This document shows positions 27,742 through 36,780 of a stretch of DNA of 64,000 nucleotides, one piece after another (position 1 is the stretch's first letter; every line of letters begins with the position of its first letter). Source of the stretch: JACOTV01 sp964445135 (GTDB lineage: Bacteria; Patescibacteriota; Microgenomatia; UBA1406; GWC2-37-13); NCBI GenBank assembly GCA_964445135.1, contig CAYUJW010000001.1, positions 1 to 64,000 on the forward strand, in the 5' to 3' direction. A program made the position numbers and the translations under genes. Under the pieces are notes generated by a model. That model searched no databases. It worked only from the letters and a program-made list of their open reading frames with translations, and was not told the origin of the DNA.

Positions 27742-28683
27742 TTATTCCTCTTCCGTTTCTTCCGTTTCGATGATAATATCCATCTTGCGGAGCTCCTCTT
27801 CAATCAAAGTAAATGACTTTTTGCCAAGTCCTTTGACACCAATCAATTTGTCTTTACCGATGCGGACTAAGTCAGCAACCGTTTCGACACCTTCTCGCAA
27901 GAGAGCGTTAATAACACGTGAAGGCAAGTTTAATTCATCAATAATGATATCTTTCAAATGCTGATCAACAACCTTCTCTGGCTTTGCTTCTTCAGTCTGT
28001 TGTGATGAAACATCGTCCTGACCAGATAGCATATATGAGAAGTGGGTCGACAAGACATCAGATGCCTGCTTTAATGCTTCATCTGGCTTGATTGTTCCAT
28101 CAGTCCATACATCGAGGATCAATCGATCATAGTTAGTCTTTCGTCCAACACGTGCACTTTCGATTTTAAAGTTAACCTTTCGAACTGGTGAGAAGAATGC
28201 ATCGACAGAAATAAACTCTGAAGATTCTTTTTCAACTTCTTCTTCCATAATGGATCCAATACCACGCTCAACTACTGCTTCGATGTCCAATTTTCCCTTA
28301 GGGCTGGTAATTTCTGCAATGTAGAGATCATCATTTACCACTTTTGCATCACCATCAATGCTTTTTGCATACACTTTTCCTTCTTTATTGGCAGAAAGTG
28401 TGATGTGAAATGGTCCTTCTCCGGCTGTATCAAATCGCAATTGTTTCAAATTAAGGATGATTTCGAGAACTGATTCTTTCACTCCCTCAATGGTTGAGAA
28501 CATATGTTCTGCATTCTTGAACCTAACTTGCGTCATAGCAGATCCGGAAAGTGAGGAAAGGAGTGTGCGACGAAGCGCATTTCCCATACTGTTTCCAAAG
28601 CTTAATGGCAATGGTTCGATCACAAATCGGCTGTAATCGGCGGTTGTTTCTTCTTGTTTTGTGAAGAATATTGGTTTGATCAT
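27742..28683 (-). CDS. rpoA: DNA-directed RNA polymerase alpha subunit
   Basis: The 313-residue protein has the N-terminal dimerisation domain (FVIEPLPLSFGNSMGNALRRTLLSSL near residue 21, the universal alpha motif) and an alpha-CTD at about 245-300 (IIIDELNLPSRVINALLREGVETV, GLGKKSF). It ends in an acidic tail. Its position after rpsD and before rplQ is the standard alpha-operon order. Confidence 0.98.
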   Translation of the reverse strand: MIKPIFFTKQEETTADYSRFVIEPLPLSFGNSMGNALRRTLLSSLSGSAMTQVRFKNAEHMFSTIEGVKESVLEIILNLKQLRFDTAGEGPFHITLSANKEGKVYAKSIDGDAKVVNDDLYIAEITSPKGKLDIEAVVERGIGSIMEEEVEKESSEFISVDAFFSPVRKVNFKIESARVGRKTNYDRLILDVWTDGTIKPDEALKQASDVLSTHFSYMLSGQDDVSSQQTEEAKPEKVVDQHLKDIIIDELNLPSRVINALLREGVETVADLVRIGKDKLIGVKGLGKKSFTLIEEELRKMDIIIETEETEEE

Positions 28684-28729
28684 AAATGTACGTTATTCCC
28701 TTAGATCGGGTAAATAGTAATAATACGTA

Positions 28730-29350
28730 TTATCTCGAATAATACTCGATGACTGAACGGATATCGACCTGCTTCTCAATGTCCTCGCTGGTTGGCGCGG
28801 CAGTGACTGAGCATGCGTTTCCTTTTTTTGTTATCCATTCAACAACGATTTTGCTGGTGTTTTTTAATTGTGTCTCGACATATGGAATCTTTGTTGATGC
28901 ATCGGACGCAAAGCTCACGACGTCATCCATACGTGCTTGGTATGATGGGATGGTTACGAGTTTATTATTTACTTTAAAGTGGCCGTGATTGACCAATTGG
29001 CGAGCTGAGGCGCGTGTTGGTGCAAGACCAGCTCGAAACACTACGTTGTCAAGTCGCAGCTCCAAAAGCTCACCCATATTTGTTCCAGTGTTGCCAGCGC
29101 GTCGTTTTGCTTCTTGAAAATATTTCTTAAGTTTGTGCTCAGAAATACCAAACATAAATCGCAGTTTCTGTTTTTCACGCAGCTGCTTTCCACGTTCTGA
29201 TTGCTTACGACGTCGTTTTGCACCATGTTGACCTGGAGGAACTGTCAACTTACGAAGCATCGATGCATGCGCATTTGAGCCCGCAGTCTTCAATTCCAAA
29301 TCAACGCCCTCGCGTCGTGCAATTCTATTTTTTGCTCCTGTATATCTCAT
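28730..29350 (-). CDS. rpsD: 30S ribosomal protein S4
   Basis: S4 initiates 30S assembly on the 5' domain of 16S rRNA. The 206-residue protein has the basic KLRFMFGISEHKLKKYF helix and the S4 RNA-binding domain (LLELRLDNVVFRAGLAPTRASARQLVNHGHF). It lacks the N-terminal four-Cys zinc site, so it is the zinc-free type. The gene lies between rpsK and rpoA. Confidence 0.97.
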   Translation of the reverse strand: MRYTGAKNRIARREGVDLELKTAGSNAHASMLRKLTVPPGQHGAKRRRKQSERGKQLREKQKLRFMFGISEHKLKKYFQEAKRRAGNTGTNMGELLELRLDNVVFRAGLAPTRASARQLVNHGHFKVNNKLVTIPSYQARMDDVVSFASDASTKIPYVETQLKNTSKIVVEWITKKGNACSVTAAPTSEDIEKQVDIRSVIEYYSR

Positions 29351-29388
29351 AGTGTGTTGCTTTTATATTCTGATCTAATTAATGTTGG

Positions 29389-29763
29389 TTAAATGCGTCG
29401 AATCTTTGGTGGTCGAACTCCGTTGTGTGGCACTGGAGTGACATCGACTACCTTATCAATATCCAAACTTGACCCGCGAAGTACGCGAAGCGATGCTTCA
29501 CGACCAGGACCAATTCCTTTTACAAACACCACAACTTCTCGCAATTGATGATCAGTTTGGGCTTTTTTGACCGCTGCATCAACAGTTATAGTTGCTGCAT
29601 ATGGTGTTGATTTTCGCGTTCCTGAAAAACCGTGAGCTCCACATGAACTCGTGAGAACAACCGCACCATTTTGGTCGGTAATCGTAACTAAGGTGTTGTT
29701 AAATGTGGCCGTAATATATACACGTCCGGTTTCAACTACTTTTTGTTCTTTGCGTTTTTTCAT
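29389..29763 (-). CDS. rpsK: 30S ribosomal protein S11
   Basis: At 124 residues the protein is standard in length. It shows GRVYITATFNNTLVTITDQNG, the SCGAHGFSGTRKSTPYAA stretch and the C-terminal VTPVPHNGVRPPKIRRI that lines the mRNA path near the Shine-Dalgarno cleft. It lies 20 bp after rpsM. Confidence 0.97.
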   Translation of the reverse strand: MKKRKEQKVVETGRVYITATFNNTLVTITDQNGAVVLTSSCGAHGFSGTRKSTPYAATITVDAAVKKAQTDHQLREVVVFVKGIGPGREASLRVLRGSSLDIDKVVDVTPVPHNGVRPPKIRRI

Positions 29764-29783
29764 GAAATACCAAAATTAATTAA

Positions 29784-30197
29784 TTATTTTTTGCCAGGCG
29801 ATTTTGTCTGCTCTAACTTTGCCCATGCTTCCTTTGTCAATGCACCAACTGTTCGACGCTTTCCACGGCGAGTGCGGGCGTTTGAACGAGTTCTCTGTCC
29901 TCGTGCTGGAAGTCCACGCATGTGGCGAATCCCGCGGTATGAGGTAATTTCTTTGATTCTCTTGATATTCTCAGAAACATCTTCTCGCAAATCTCCTTCA
30001 ACAATTATTTTCTTTTCAATTTGCTGGGTAATACTTCGAAAATCGTCTTCTGTTAGGTCGCGAACTCGAATGCTTTTATCAATTTTGGCAGCATCTAAGA
30101 TCTTTGCTGATTTGTGCCAGCCGATTCCATAAATAAGCGTCAATGCGTATTCAATACGTGCTGAGTCCGGTAATACTAGTCCTAAAAGTCGTGCCAT
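29784..30197 (-). CDS. rpsM: 30S ribosomal protein S13
   Basis: S13 sits in the head of the 30S subunit and bridges to L5. The 137-residue protein has LTLIYGIGWHKSAKILDAAKI (H2TH-like), then RGIRHMRGLPARGQRTRSNARTRRGK, the conserved tRNA-contacting tail, with about 15 extra residues. It follows rpmJ by 24 bp as in other bacteria. Confidence 0.97.
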   Translation of the reverse strand: MARLLGLVLPDSARIEYALTLIYGIGWHKSAKILDAAKIDKSIRVRDLTEDDFRSITQQIEKKIIVEGDLREDVSENIKRIKEITSYRGIRHMRGLPARGQRTRSNARTRRGKRRTVGALTKEAWAKLEQTKSPGKK

Positions 30198-30221
30198 ATA
30201 GATATTTTTAAATCACAATTA

Positions 30222-30335
30222 TCAGCCTTGTCGCTGCTTATGCTTGGGTGTTGAACATATAATATACAACTTGCCTCGTCGTTTAACGAGTTGACATTTT
30301 GCACACATTTTCTTGATAGATGATCGTACTTTCAT
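30222..30335 (-). CDS. rpmJ: 50S ribosomal protein L36
   Basis: This 37-residue gene was found by reading the gap between infA and rpsM. It starts [15 protein letters not shown] and continues through [11 protein letters not shown]. The zinc ligands C11, C14 and C27 and H32 (C-x2-C-x12-C-x4-H) are all present. Its ATG overlaps the infA stop (ATGA), so translation is coupled. Confidence 0.96.
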   Translation of the reverse strand: MKVRSSIKKMCAKCQLVKRRGKLYIICSTPKHKQRQG

Positions 30336-30553
30336 TTTGTTCTATACACGATGCGACCGCGGTCAACATCATACGGTGTGACCTCAACACGAACTCGGTC
30401 ACCCGGTAAAATCTTTATGTAATTTTTTCGCATTTTTCCGGACAGATAACACAGCAATTGCTTGTCTGAATTGTCTATCTTGACACGAAACAACGTATTG
30501 GGAAGGTTCTCAATTACCTCGCCCTCAATCACTATTACGTTGTCATCCTTCAT
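30332..30553 (-). CDS. infA: Translation initiation factor IF-1
   Basis: The 73-residue single OB-fold protein binds the 30S A site during initiation. It has the family signatures [17 protein letters not shown] and the [21 protein letters not shown] ending. It lies in the usual map-infA-rpmJ order, and its stop overlaps the rpmJ start. Confidence 0.97.
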   Translation of the reverse strand: MKDDNVIVIEGEVIENLPNTLFRVKIDNSDKQLLCYLSGKMRKNYIKILPGDRVRVEVTPYDVDRGRIVYRTK

Positions 30554-30648
30554 AAAAGTTTAATTGTATCACAGCTTTTGCGCTTCAGCAACCATAGATT
30601 TTAGGGAAAATCATGGATTATATCATGCACACATTCCTCATCCCTCAT

Positions 30649-31404
30649 TTAGGTGAGAATTTCGACTCCACGACTGCTTACAACTATCGTATGCTCAAAC
30701 TGTGCAGCCAAGCTTCCGTCTGCCGTTACAATTGACCAATCACTACCGGCTTCATATTCCATTTCGTTTGTGCCCATGGCATAAATGACTTCAATTGCCA
30801 TAGTTAACCCTTGCACAATCTTCATGGTTTTCTCAATTGGTCGATCCAAATAGCCAGGGGCAGATGGTTCCTCATGCACACTTCGACCAACACCGTGACC
30901 AACAAGGGGTTCAACTATATGATAGCCTGCTTTTTTGATGGTGAGCCCCATTTTATCAGATACATGACCTAAACGGTTGCCGATTTTAAATTCAGCAAGC
31001 GCTAATTTAAGCGCTCTTTTTCCCGCTTCCAAAAATGTGTGTATTTCTTCGCTATGCCCGTCCCCGATCGTCCATGTTTGAGCATGATCAACATGCCACC
31101 CCTTAACCTGCGCCCCAATATCAACCGTCAAAACATCACCCGATTTGAGCACATACGAAGAAGGCGGAGTATGAACAATTTGATTATTCACCGGTGTGCA
31201 AGTAAACCATGAGTATCCGGGCACTGTGTTGAATGACCCCTCGCCACCGAGTCCTTTGATAGTCTTTTGTGCCAACTGCTCAATATCCATGGTTGTCATC
31301 CCCGGAGCCAGGCGCGACTCAATCTCTTTCATAGCGACGCGAACCATACCACCTGCTTGTCGCATGTATTCAATTTCAGTATCGTTTTTTAGATATACTC
31401 CCAT
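30649..31404 (-). CDS. map: Methionine aminopeptidase, type I
   Basis: It removes the initiator Met from new proteins. The 251-residue pita-bread fold shows all five metal ligands: Asp in VDIGAQVKGWHVDHAQT (two Asp), His in GHGVGRSVHEEP, Glu in AIEVIYAMG and Glu in FEHTIVV. No N-terminal zinc finger is present, which fits the short bacterial form. It lies between the adk fusion and infA. Confidence 0.96.
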   Translation of the reverse strand: MGVYLKNDTEIEYMRQAGGMVRVAMKEIESRLAPGMTTMDIEQLAQKTIKGLGGEGSFNTVPGYSWFTCTPVNNQIVHTPPSSYVLKSGDVLTVDIGAQVKGWHVDHAQTWTIGDGHSEEIHTFLEAGKRALKLALAEFKIGNRLGHVSDKMGLTIKKAGYHIVEPLVGHGVGRSVHEEPSAPGYLDRPIEKTMKIVQGLTMAIEVIYAMGTNEMEYEAGSDWSIVTADGSLAAQFEHTIVVSSRGVEILT

Positions 31405-31488
31405 ACGTGTGATGTGTGATCGCTTGAATATGCGCCAAACATAGCGCTAAACGATCAAGACCGATCAAATGTAAGTGATGACTTATTT

Positions 31489-32616
31489 TTAAGAAAAGTA
31501 TACTGCGCGGTAGACTTCTTCCAACTTATCGTAAAATTCCTCCATTGAGAAATTGTTTTTGACTAAGTAATCAGAAAATGCGATAGTTGCCCCCATATTC
31601 AAGTTTATTAGCTCGTTGATGTCTCGCTCAGCTCCCACATTGTTACTTCGCGATACGCGCTGCTTCATACGTGCATAGCGCAGCTGTTTATCAACATGTA
31701 TTCCCAAAATAACTACGCGAACATCCTTTAAGGTATTTTTAAGATAGGTGTACTCTTCCCACGACCGCATCCCATCAATGACGACGACTGCATCCTTTTT
31801 TAGTGCATCTTTGATTTTTTGCTCATTCAATACGGCAAGCGCTTCACGTCCGTGTTCTTCACGCAGTCGCTCGCGGACAATCTTTTCTGAGTGTTCGACA
31901 CTATCACCAAACTCTTTCTGAGCCATATCAACAACAATCTTTCCAAAACGTATCACCTTCAAACCCTTTTCTTTGTAATATGCAGCAGCATCAGTCTTTC
32001 CCGCACCAGGCAAGCCAACAATTGCGATAACTGACTTATTGCGTTGTTTCCATGTTCGAACCTCGTTTTGTACAAATTCTTTTCCCAAACTTTTGAGAAT
32101 CTCATCATTTACTTGCTGTATGCTTTGCGTTCCATCAACCTCGACAAGCTTTCCCTTCTTCTGATAGTATCTCAAAACAGGCTCTGTATGCTTATGAAAG
32201 GCCTCAATTCGGCGCCTTAAGGCCTGAATGGTGTTGTCATCACGATCTGCATCATCTCGATACGCAAGACGCCACAGCGCCTCTTTATCTGGAATTTCTA
32301 CATGGATCACCATGTCCACGTTATTTGAGAACTTCTTGGCTTGCGCTAAGGTTCGGGGAAATCCATCAAGGATGTATCCTTTTTTGTATTCGGCTTGGGA
32401 AAGATAGGTGTTTACAATCTCAATGACACGATCATCAGGAACAAGCGTCCCCGAATTGATGACCTCTTTCATGTAGCGACCAAGTGTGGTCTTTTCACGC
32501 GCAATCTGCCTGAAGATATGGCCTGTTGAAAGGTATGGAATGCCAAGCTGCTTAACCAGCAGGTTTCCCTGTGTGGATTTGCCTGCACCTTGAATACCCG
32601 TCAAAACAAGTTTCAT
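31489..32616 (-). CDS. adk: Adenylate kinase fused to a second P-loop kinase domain (UPF0200-like)
   Basis: The 375-residue protein is about 1.7 times the length of Adk. Residues 1-185 are adenylate kinase (GIQGAGKST P-loop, LSTGHIFR, GYILDGFPRTLAQA) with a very short LID lacking the zinc Cys. Residues 193-375 hold a second complete P-loop (IVGLPGAGKTDAA), then RFGKIVVD, VVVIDGMRSWEEY and RDINELINLNMGATIAFSDY. This pattern resembles archaeal UPF0200/dephospho-CoA-kinase-like nucleotide kinases. The substrate of the second domain is unknown. The gene holds the normal adk position between secY and map. Confidence 0.9.
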   Translation of the reverse strand: MKLVLTGIQGAGKSTQGNLLVKQLGIPYLSTGHIFRQIAREKTTLGRYMKEVINSGTLVPDDRVIEIVNTYLSQAEYKKGYILDGFPRTLAQAKKFSNNVDMVIHVEIPDKEALWRLAYRDDADRDDNTIQALRRRIEAFHKHTEPVLRYYQKKGKLVEVDGTQSIQQVNDEILKSLGKEFVQNEVRTWKQRNKSVIAIVGLPGAGKTDAAAYYKEKGLKVIRFGKIVVDMAQKEFGDSVEHSEKIVRERLREEHGREALAVLNEQKIKDALKKDAVVVIDGMRSWEEYTYLKNTLKDVRVVILGIHVDKQLRYARMKQRVSRSNNVGAERDINELINLNMGATIAFSDYLVKNNFSMEEFYDKLEEVYRAVYFS

Positions 32617-32628
32617 ATATATGAGACA

Positions 32629-32802
32629 TTACCCCAATTTTTTCTTTTCCTTATGGGAGGTCGATTTTTTGCACTTCTTGCAATATTTGTTAAATTTGAC
32701 ACTTTCTGTGGTGTTGATTTTATTTTTCTGCGTAACATAGTTTTGACTGTTACACACTTCGCAAACCAAACCTAAAAGTACTCGTGATCCTTTTTTTGCC
32801 AT
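32629..32802 (-). CDS. rpmG: 50S ribosomal protein L33
   Basis: This is a 57-residue gene that I translated directly from the secY-adk gap. It begins MAKKGSRVLLGLVCEVC and has the two zinc CxxC pairs (C14/C17 and C41/C44) with NYVTQKNK between them. It ends 12 bp before adk. In most bacteria rpmG is elsewhere, beside rpmB or secE, so its position here is unusual. Confidence 0.94.
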   Translation of the reverse strand: MAKKGSRVLLGLVCEVCNSQNYVTQKNKINTTESVKFNKYCKKCKKSTSHKEKKKLG

Positions 32803-32851
32803 GACTATAAATCCAATTAATAATTATTATTTCTCAAATAACAGAAAGTAT

Positions 32852-32880
32852 ATTATACCTTATAAATCCCCAAACTTAAA
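32852..32880 (-). promoter_or_regulatory. Possible internal promoter before rpmG-adk-map
   Basis: On the reverse strand a TATAAT (32852-32857) is preceded at 17 bases by TTTAAG, which overlaps the end of secY. The leader to rpmG would be about 45 bases. The -35 is weak; the AT-rich 73-bp gap after secY is the widest in this part of the operon. Confidence 0.35.
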
Positions 32881-34165
32881 ATCGTCTGTAACGATCGTAG
32901 CTTTTCATCAAAAGCTGCGCGTCAAGCGTTTTAAATAATTCAAGTGTTCCAGTAACCACTATAAGCACTCCCGTTCCGCCAACCACCAAATTTGGCAATC
33001 CTGTGACGCCTGACATAATAGCCGGCAACACTGCCACTGTCCCGAGAAATACCGCCCCCACTCCAGTCAGCCGATACATTGTTTTTGTGAGATATTCTTC
33101 AGTTGCTCGACCAGGGCGAATTCCTGGTATAAATCCACCGTTTTTTTGAATTTCCTCTGCAATCTTTTGCGGACTAAAGACAACAATCGTATAGAAGAAT
33201 GTAAAGCCAATAACGAGCAGAAAGTACATTGCGTTGTAGAAAAACCCGGTCGGATCAAAAAAGGCGGCAAGTGACGCTGCAGCGCGCGCAACACCCACGT
33301 TTGAGGACGTTGAGAGAAAATTACCAATAAGCTGGGGAAACAACACAAACGATACCGCAAATATAATTGGCAAGACACCTGCCTGATTAAGCTTCAGTGG
33401 CAGATAATTTGTCGCAGCTTGATACATGCGGTTTCCCTTGACGCGTCGAGCGTAGTATACGGGAATTCGTCGCACCGCCTCATTCACATACACCACGCTT
33501 GCAATGACAAGCACCGTAAGCACGGCAAAAATTGCAATATTAAAAAACTGCTCAGGAGTAAACGTGCCAAAAAATTGCTGAGCAACAACGGGCAATCGAC
33601 TCAGAATTCCAACAATAATAATAAGTGTAATGCCATTTCCAAGGCCAAACTCTGAAATCAACTCACCAAACCACACCAGAATATATGTTCCTGCAACAAG
33701 CGTTGCAATCAGTGCAAAAAACTCAATTGGGTTGAGTGCTCCAACCACATTATTTTGCTTTAATAAGAAATATATTCCAACTGCCTGAAGCACCGTGAGC
33801 GGTAGCGTCAAAAGGCGAGTGTACTGATTGATTTTGAAGCGACCATACTCCCCTTCTTTTGACAACTCCTCAAACTTCGGCACCACAACGGTCAGTAGTT
33901 GAAAAATAATAGATGCATTGATGTATGGATTGATACCTAGGGCCATAACAGAAAAATTGAGGAGCGTTCCACCAGAGAAAATATCGAGCAATGAGAGGAA
34001 TTGATTGTTTTGAAACAAGCTACGAAGACGCTCAACATCTACAATTGGAACGGGAAGAAACGAAAAAATTCGAAATACAAAAAAGATAAAGAGCGTAAAG
34101 AGCGCTTTACGTTTTAGCTGAGGATCTTTGACAAGAAGGGATAACCGACGCTTGAGGTCTTTCAT
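32876..34165 (-). CDS. secY: Protein translocase subunit SecY
   Basis: SecY forms the protein-conducting channel. The 429-residue protein has ten hydrophobic segments with [20 protein letters not shown] at the start, [17 protein letters not shown] (the plug/TM2 region) and the cytoplasmic loop [15 protein letters not shown]. It begins within the rplO stop (ATGA overlap), the usual spc-operon coupling. Confidence 0.97.
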   Translation of the reverse strand: MKDLKRRLSLLVKDPQLKRKALFTLFIFFVFRIFSFLPVPIVDVERLRSLFQNNQFLSLLDIFSGGTLLNFSVMALGINPYINASIIFQLLTVVVPKFEELSKEGEYGRFKINQYTRLLTLPLTVLQAVGIYFLLKQNNVVGALNPIEFFALIATLVAGTYILVWFGELISEFGLGNGITLIIIVGILSRLPVVAQQFFGTFTPEQFFNIAIFAVLTVLVIASVVYVNEAVRRIPVYYARRVKGNRMYQAATNYLPLKLNQAGVLPIIFAVSFVLFPQLIGNFLSTSSNVGVARAAASLAAFFDPTGFFYNAMYFLLVIGFTFFYTIVVFSPQKIAEEIQKNGGFIPGIRPGRATEEYLTKTMYRLTGVGAVFLGTVAVLPAIMSGVTGLPNLVVGGTGVLIVVTGTLELFKTLDAQLLMKSYDRYRRF

Positions 34166-34608
34166 GCGACTAACTCAACACTTCCGCCTGCTGCTTCTAT
34201 GAGTTTTTGAGCGCCGGAAGAAACTGGTAATTGCACCGTAAGTTTCTTCTCAATTGCTCCATTTGCCACCACTTTGACAGACATCGAAGCAGATTCAATA
34301 ACCCCTTTTTCAAAGAGCGTATCACGTGAGACCACGTCACCTGCTTTATACACTTCGTTGAGAGTATCTAGTCGAATAATAGTTGGCTTATCTTGTACAG
34401 ATTTGTTCTTTCCCTTACCTCGAAGCAATGGAAATCGCTTGACGAGACGGTTTTGTCCTCCCTCAAAAGAGAGTGGAATATGTTCACGACCACGCTGATG
34501 TCTGGTAGTACCACGAGTTGACTTAGCACCCTTACCGCTTCCGTAGCCGCGGCCTAAGCGCTTTCCATTTTTTTTAGTATTTTTTGGTAATTCTGATAGT
34601 ATCGACAT
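34162..34608 (-). CDS. rplO: 50S ribosomal protein L15
   Basis: The 148 residues show the Gly/Arg-rich N-terminal extension ([26 protein letters not shown]) that threads through 23S rRNA and the C-terminal globular part ending VELVA. rpmD (L30), which normally precedes it, is absent: only 6 bp separate it from rpsE. Confidence 0.97.
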   Translation of the reverse strand: MSILSELPKNTKKNGKRLGRGYGSGKGAKSTRGTTRHQRGREHIPLSFEGGQNRLVKRFPLLRGKGKNKSVQDKPTIIRLDTLNEVYKAGDVVSRDTLFEKGVIESASMSVKVVANGAIEKKLTVQLPVSSGAQKLIEAAGGSVELVA

Positions 34609-34614
34609 GGCTTT

Positions 34615-35079
34615 TTAGACTTTCTTTTTTAACATTTTCAACGCTTTGATAATTGCGTAGGCATTTACAATCTGATTTCGTGATCGAAGAATTTTTCCTG
34701 AAGCATTTTCGATTCCAGATAATTCAAGTATAGCACGTGCAACGCTTCCAACTTTCAAACCAGTTCCCAAAGGTGCCGGTTTAAGAATGATGTTTGCGGC
34801 CTTAAACTTTACTTGAATCATGTGTGGCAACGTTGTGTTGATCAGAGGCACAGTTATCATGCTTTTGTGAGCGCTACTTATTGCTTTCTGAATAGCTGAA
34901 GGAACTTCTTTTGAGGTTCCAAGCCCAACGCCAACTTTTCCCTTTTTGTCTCCAATCACAACAAGTGCTGAAAAACTTACTGCATTGCCGCCAGTCGTTT
35001 TTTTCGTAACACGACGGATGAGCAATACACGCTCTTCAAACTGCTTATCGCCTTGGTCTCTATCTCTGTTGTATGCCAT
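34615..35079 (-). CDS. rpsE: 30S ribosomal protein S5
   Basis: S5 supports decoding accuracy. The 154-residue protein has the dsRNA-binding-like N-domain (ERVLLIRRVTKKTTGGNAVSFSALVVIGD, KKGKVGVGLGTSKEVPSAI) and the C-domain with PAPLGTGLKVG and a basic tail. It follows rplR by 58 bp. Confidence 0.97.
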   Translation of the reverse strand: MAYNRDRDQGDKQFEERVLLIRRVTKKTTGGNAVSFSALVVIGDKKGKVGVGLGTSKEVPSAIQKAISSAHKSMITVPLINTTLPHMIQVKFKAANIILKPAPLGTGLKVGSVARAILELSGIENASGKILRSRNQIVNAYAIIKALKMLKKKV

Positions 35080-35137
35080 AAATTGTTTATCTAATTAATT
35101 ATCCTAATGCTAAATATGCTAAATTATATTCTTAATC

Positions 35138-35482
35138 TTAAAGCTGTATTCCTGCTTCTCGGACACCTTCTGCAACAGCTGCAACTCGCCCATGATAACG
35201 ATATGATCCTCGATCAAAAATACCAACAGTGATCTTTTTTTCTTTCAAAAGAGCTCCAATTGCCTGCCCTACTTGCTTGGCTGTTTCAATTTTTGAACCT
35301 TTTTCCTTCATGACTTGCGATGTTGCGGAAGCAACAGTCACCCGAGCGTCATCGTCAATTGCTTGTACACTCATATGCGTGTTTGAACGAAACACACTAA
35401 TACGAGGTCTTTGGGCTGTTCCGTGCATTTTTCCACGGGTTCTGGCAGCTCGTCTTGTTTTTGCATTATGTGTAATTGCCAT
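35138..35482 (-). CDS. rplR: 50S ribosomal protein L18
   Basis: L18 binds 5S rRNA. The 114-residue protein has RPRISVFRSNTHMSVQAIDDD and the C-terminal FDRGSYRYHGRVAAVAEGVREAGI motif. An AAAGGAAA purine run about 9 bases before the ATG could serve as a ribosome-binding site. It lies 39 bp after rplF. Confidence 0.97.
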   Translation of the reverse strand: MAITHNAKTRRAARTRGKMHGTAQRPRISVFRSNTHMSVQAIDDDARVTVASATSQVMKEKGSKIETAKQVGQAIGALLKEKKITVGIFDRGSYRYHGRVAAVAEGVREAGIQL

Positions 35483-35521
35483 GGGTATTATTTCCTTTCT
35501 AAATTATTTCAATAAACAAAA

Positions 35522-36072
35522 TTAGGCTTTTGCCTTCTTTCCTGGCTTCAATTTAACAACTTGACCAGCATATCGAAGACCTTTTCCTTTATAAGGATCA
35601 GGTTTTTTCAGTGTGTAAATCTTATTCGACACTTCTCCAACTAATTGTTTATCAATTCCTGACACCGTGATGTTGTTTCCTTCAACTGCAAAGCGAATTC
35701 CCTCAGGCTTCTTCATCTCAATAAGGTGTGAATAGCCAAGCTTAAACACCATTCCCTCACCTTGCATCTTAACATTGTAGCCTGTGCCAACTACTTCAAG
35801 CTTTTTCTCAAATCGTTTGGTCACTCCTTCAACCGCGTTTGCAATAAGTTTGCGCGTCAATCCATGCATTGAACGAGTCTTTTTGTCATTTGATAGTCGG
35901 ATCACATTGAGAATATTTTCAACTTGCTCAACCTTTAGTTTTGGCGTGATAGCAACACTAAGAACACCTTCTGGACCACGAACAGTGATTAAACCAGGGG
36001 TGAGTTCAACGCTGACTCCCNNNNNNNNNNTCCCGCTACAATTGTTATTGGTGTATTTCCGATTTTTGACAT
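35522..36072 (-). CDS. rplF: 50S ribosomal protein L6 (intact once a false gap is removed)
   Basis: The true start is the ATG at 36072 (MSKIGNTPITIVAG), matching the L6 N-terminus. A 10-N run after residue 14 throws the printed frame off. If the Ns and a duplicated TCCC are removed the frame closes as VAGVSVELTPG and the protein is 178 residues, the normal length. The rest shows GPEGVLS, the second L6 repeat and the conserved PDPYKGKGLRYAGQ near the C-terminus. It overlaps nothing and follows rpsH by 6 bp. Confidence 0.93.
36021..36030. other. Ten-N scaffold gap that is probably a false gap over a 4-bp overlap
   Basis: The bases on both sides of the N run read TCCC (36017-36020 and 36031-36034). 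Collapsing them restores the L6 reading frame and a family-like VAGVSV sequence, so the two contig ends most likely overlap by four bases and no sequence is missing. Confidence 0.85.
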
Positions 36073-36078
36073 AATTTT

Positions 36079-36465
36079 TTACCAAATTTCAAACAACAAC
36101 TCTCCTCCAACTTTCTGCTTCTTTGCTTCAACATTCGACATAATTCCTCTTGATGTTGAGATGATTGCATGTCCCAATCCATTTAGTACTGGCTTCAACT
36201 GTTTGGCAGCCACATATTGACGCTGTCCTGGTGTTGAAAACAACTTAACATTTGATACAGCCGGCTCTCCATTTTTGTACGACAAATTAATGGTGACATT
36301 CTTTTTTATGTCGCCATATTCTTCAAATGACTCAACATATCCGAGCTCTTCGAGTTTCTTCAAAACCTGAATGCGAAACAATGAACTTGGACTTTCAATG
36401 GTCTCTCGACGGGCCATATAGCCATTTTTGATACGGATTGCTAGATCGATAATTGGATGATTCAT
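36079..36465 (-). CDS. rpsH: 30S ribosomal protein S8
   Basis: S8 binds helix 21 of 16S rRNA and regulates the spc operon in E. coli. The 128-residue protein has DLAIRIKNGYMARRE at its start and ISTSRGIMSNVEAKKQKVGGELLFEIW at its end, the conserved SxSRG-M RNA contact. It is 9 bp after the displaced rpsS. Confidence 0.97.
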   Translation of the reverse strand: MNHPIIDLAIRIKNGYMARRETIESPSSLFRIQVLKKLEELGYVESFEEYGDIKKNVTINLSYKNGEPAVSNVKLFSTPGQRQYVAAKQLKPVLNGLGHAIISTSRGIMSNVEAKKQKVGGELLFEIW

Positions 36466-36474
36466 AGGTGTATT

Positions 36475-36759
36475 TTACGTGGCCGAAATAATCTTCTTTG
36501 TAATCTTACCGTGTGTGCGGAACGCACGTGTTGGTGAAAATTCCCCAACTCGGTAGCCGACCATCGATTCGGTAACTAAAAACTCAACGTGTTTGCGTCC
36601 GTTATATACTCCCAACTTGTGCCCAACAAACTCAGGCGATATTTGGGAACGTCGACACCATGTCTTTATAACATCGTGACTTCCAGACTCTTTTTGAGCC
36701 ATAACTTTCTTCAATAGCTTTTCGTCAACAAATGGGCCTTTTTTTAGTGATCTACTCAT
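36475..36759 (-). CDS. rpsS: 30S ribosomal protein S19, displaced to the spc segment
   Basis: S19 in the 30S head pairs with S13. The 94-residue protein is normal: [16 protein letters not shown] at the start, [20 protein letters not shown] and the C-terminal [15 protein letters not shown]. Its place is not normal. In nearly all bacteria rpsS lies between rplB and rplV, but here those two genes are 4 bp apart and rpsS lies between rpsN and rpsH. Confidence 0.97.
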   Translation of the reverse strand: MSRSLKKGPFVDEKLLKKVMAQKESGSHDVIKTWCRRSQISPEFVGHKLGVYNGRKHVEFLVTESMVGYRVGEFSPTRAFRTHGKITKKIISAT

Positions 36760-36780
36760 AATTATTTATATTAAAACTGC

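Noticed and set aside
36021..36030. rplF as a frameshifted pseudogene
   Set aside because: The shift is caused by a 10-N placeholder; merging the shared TCCC flanks restores a full-length L6.
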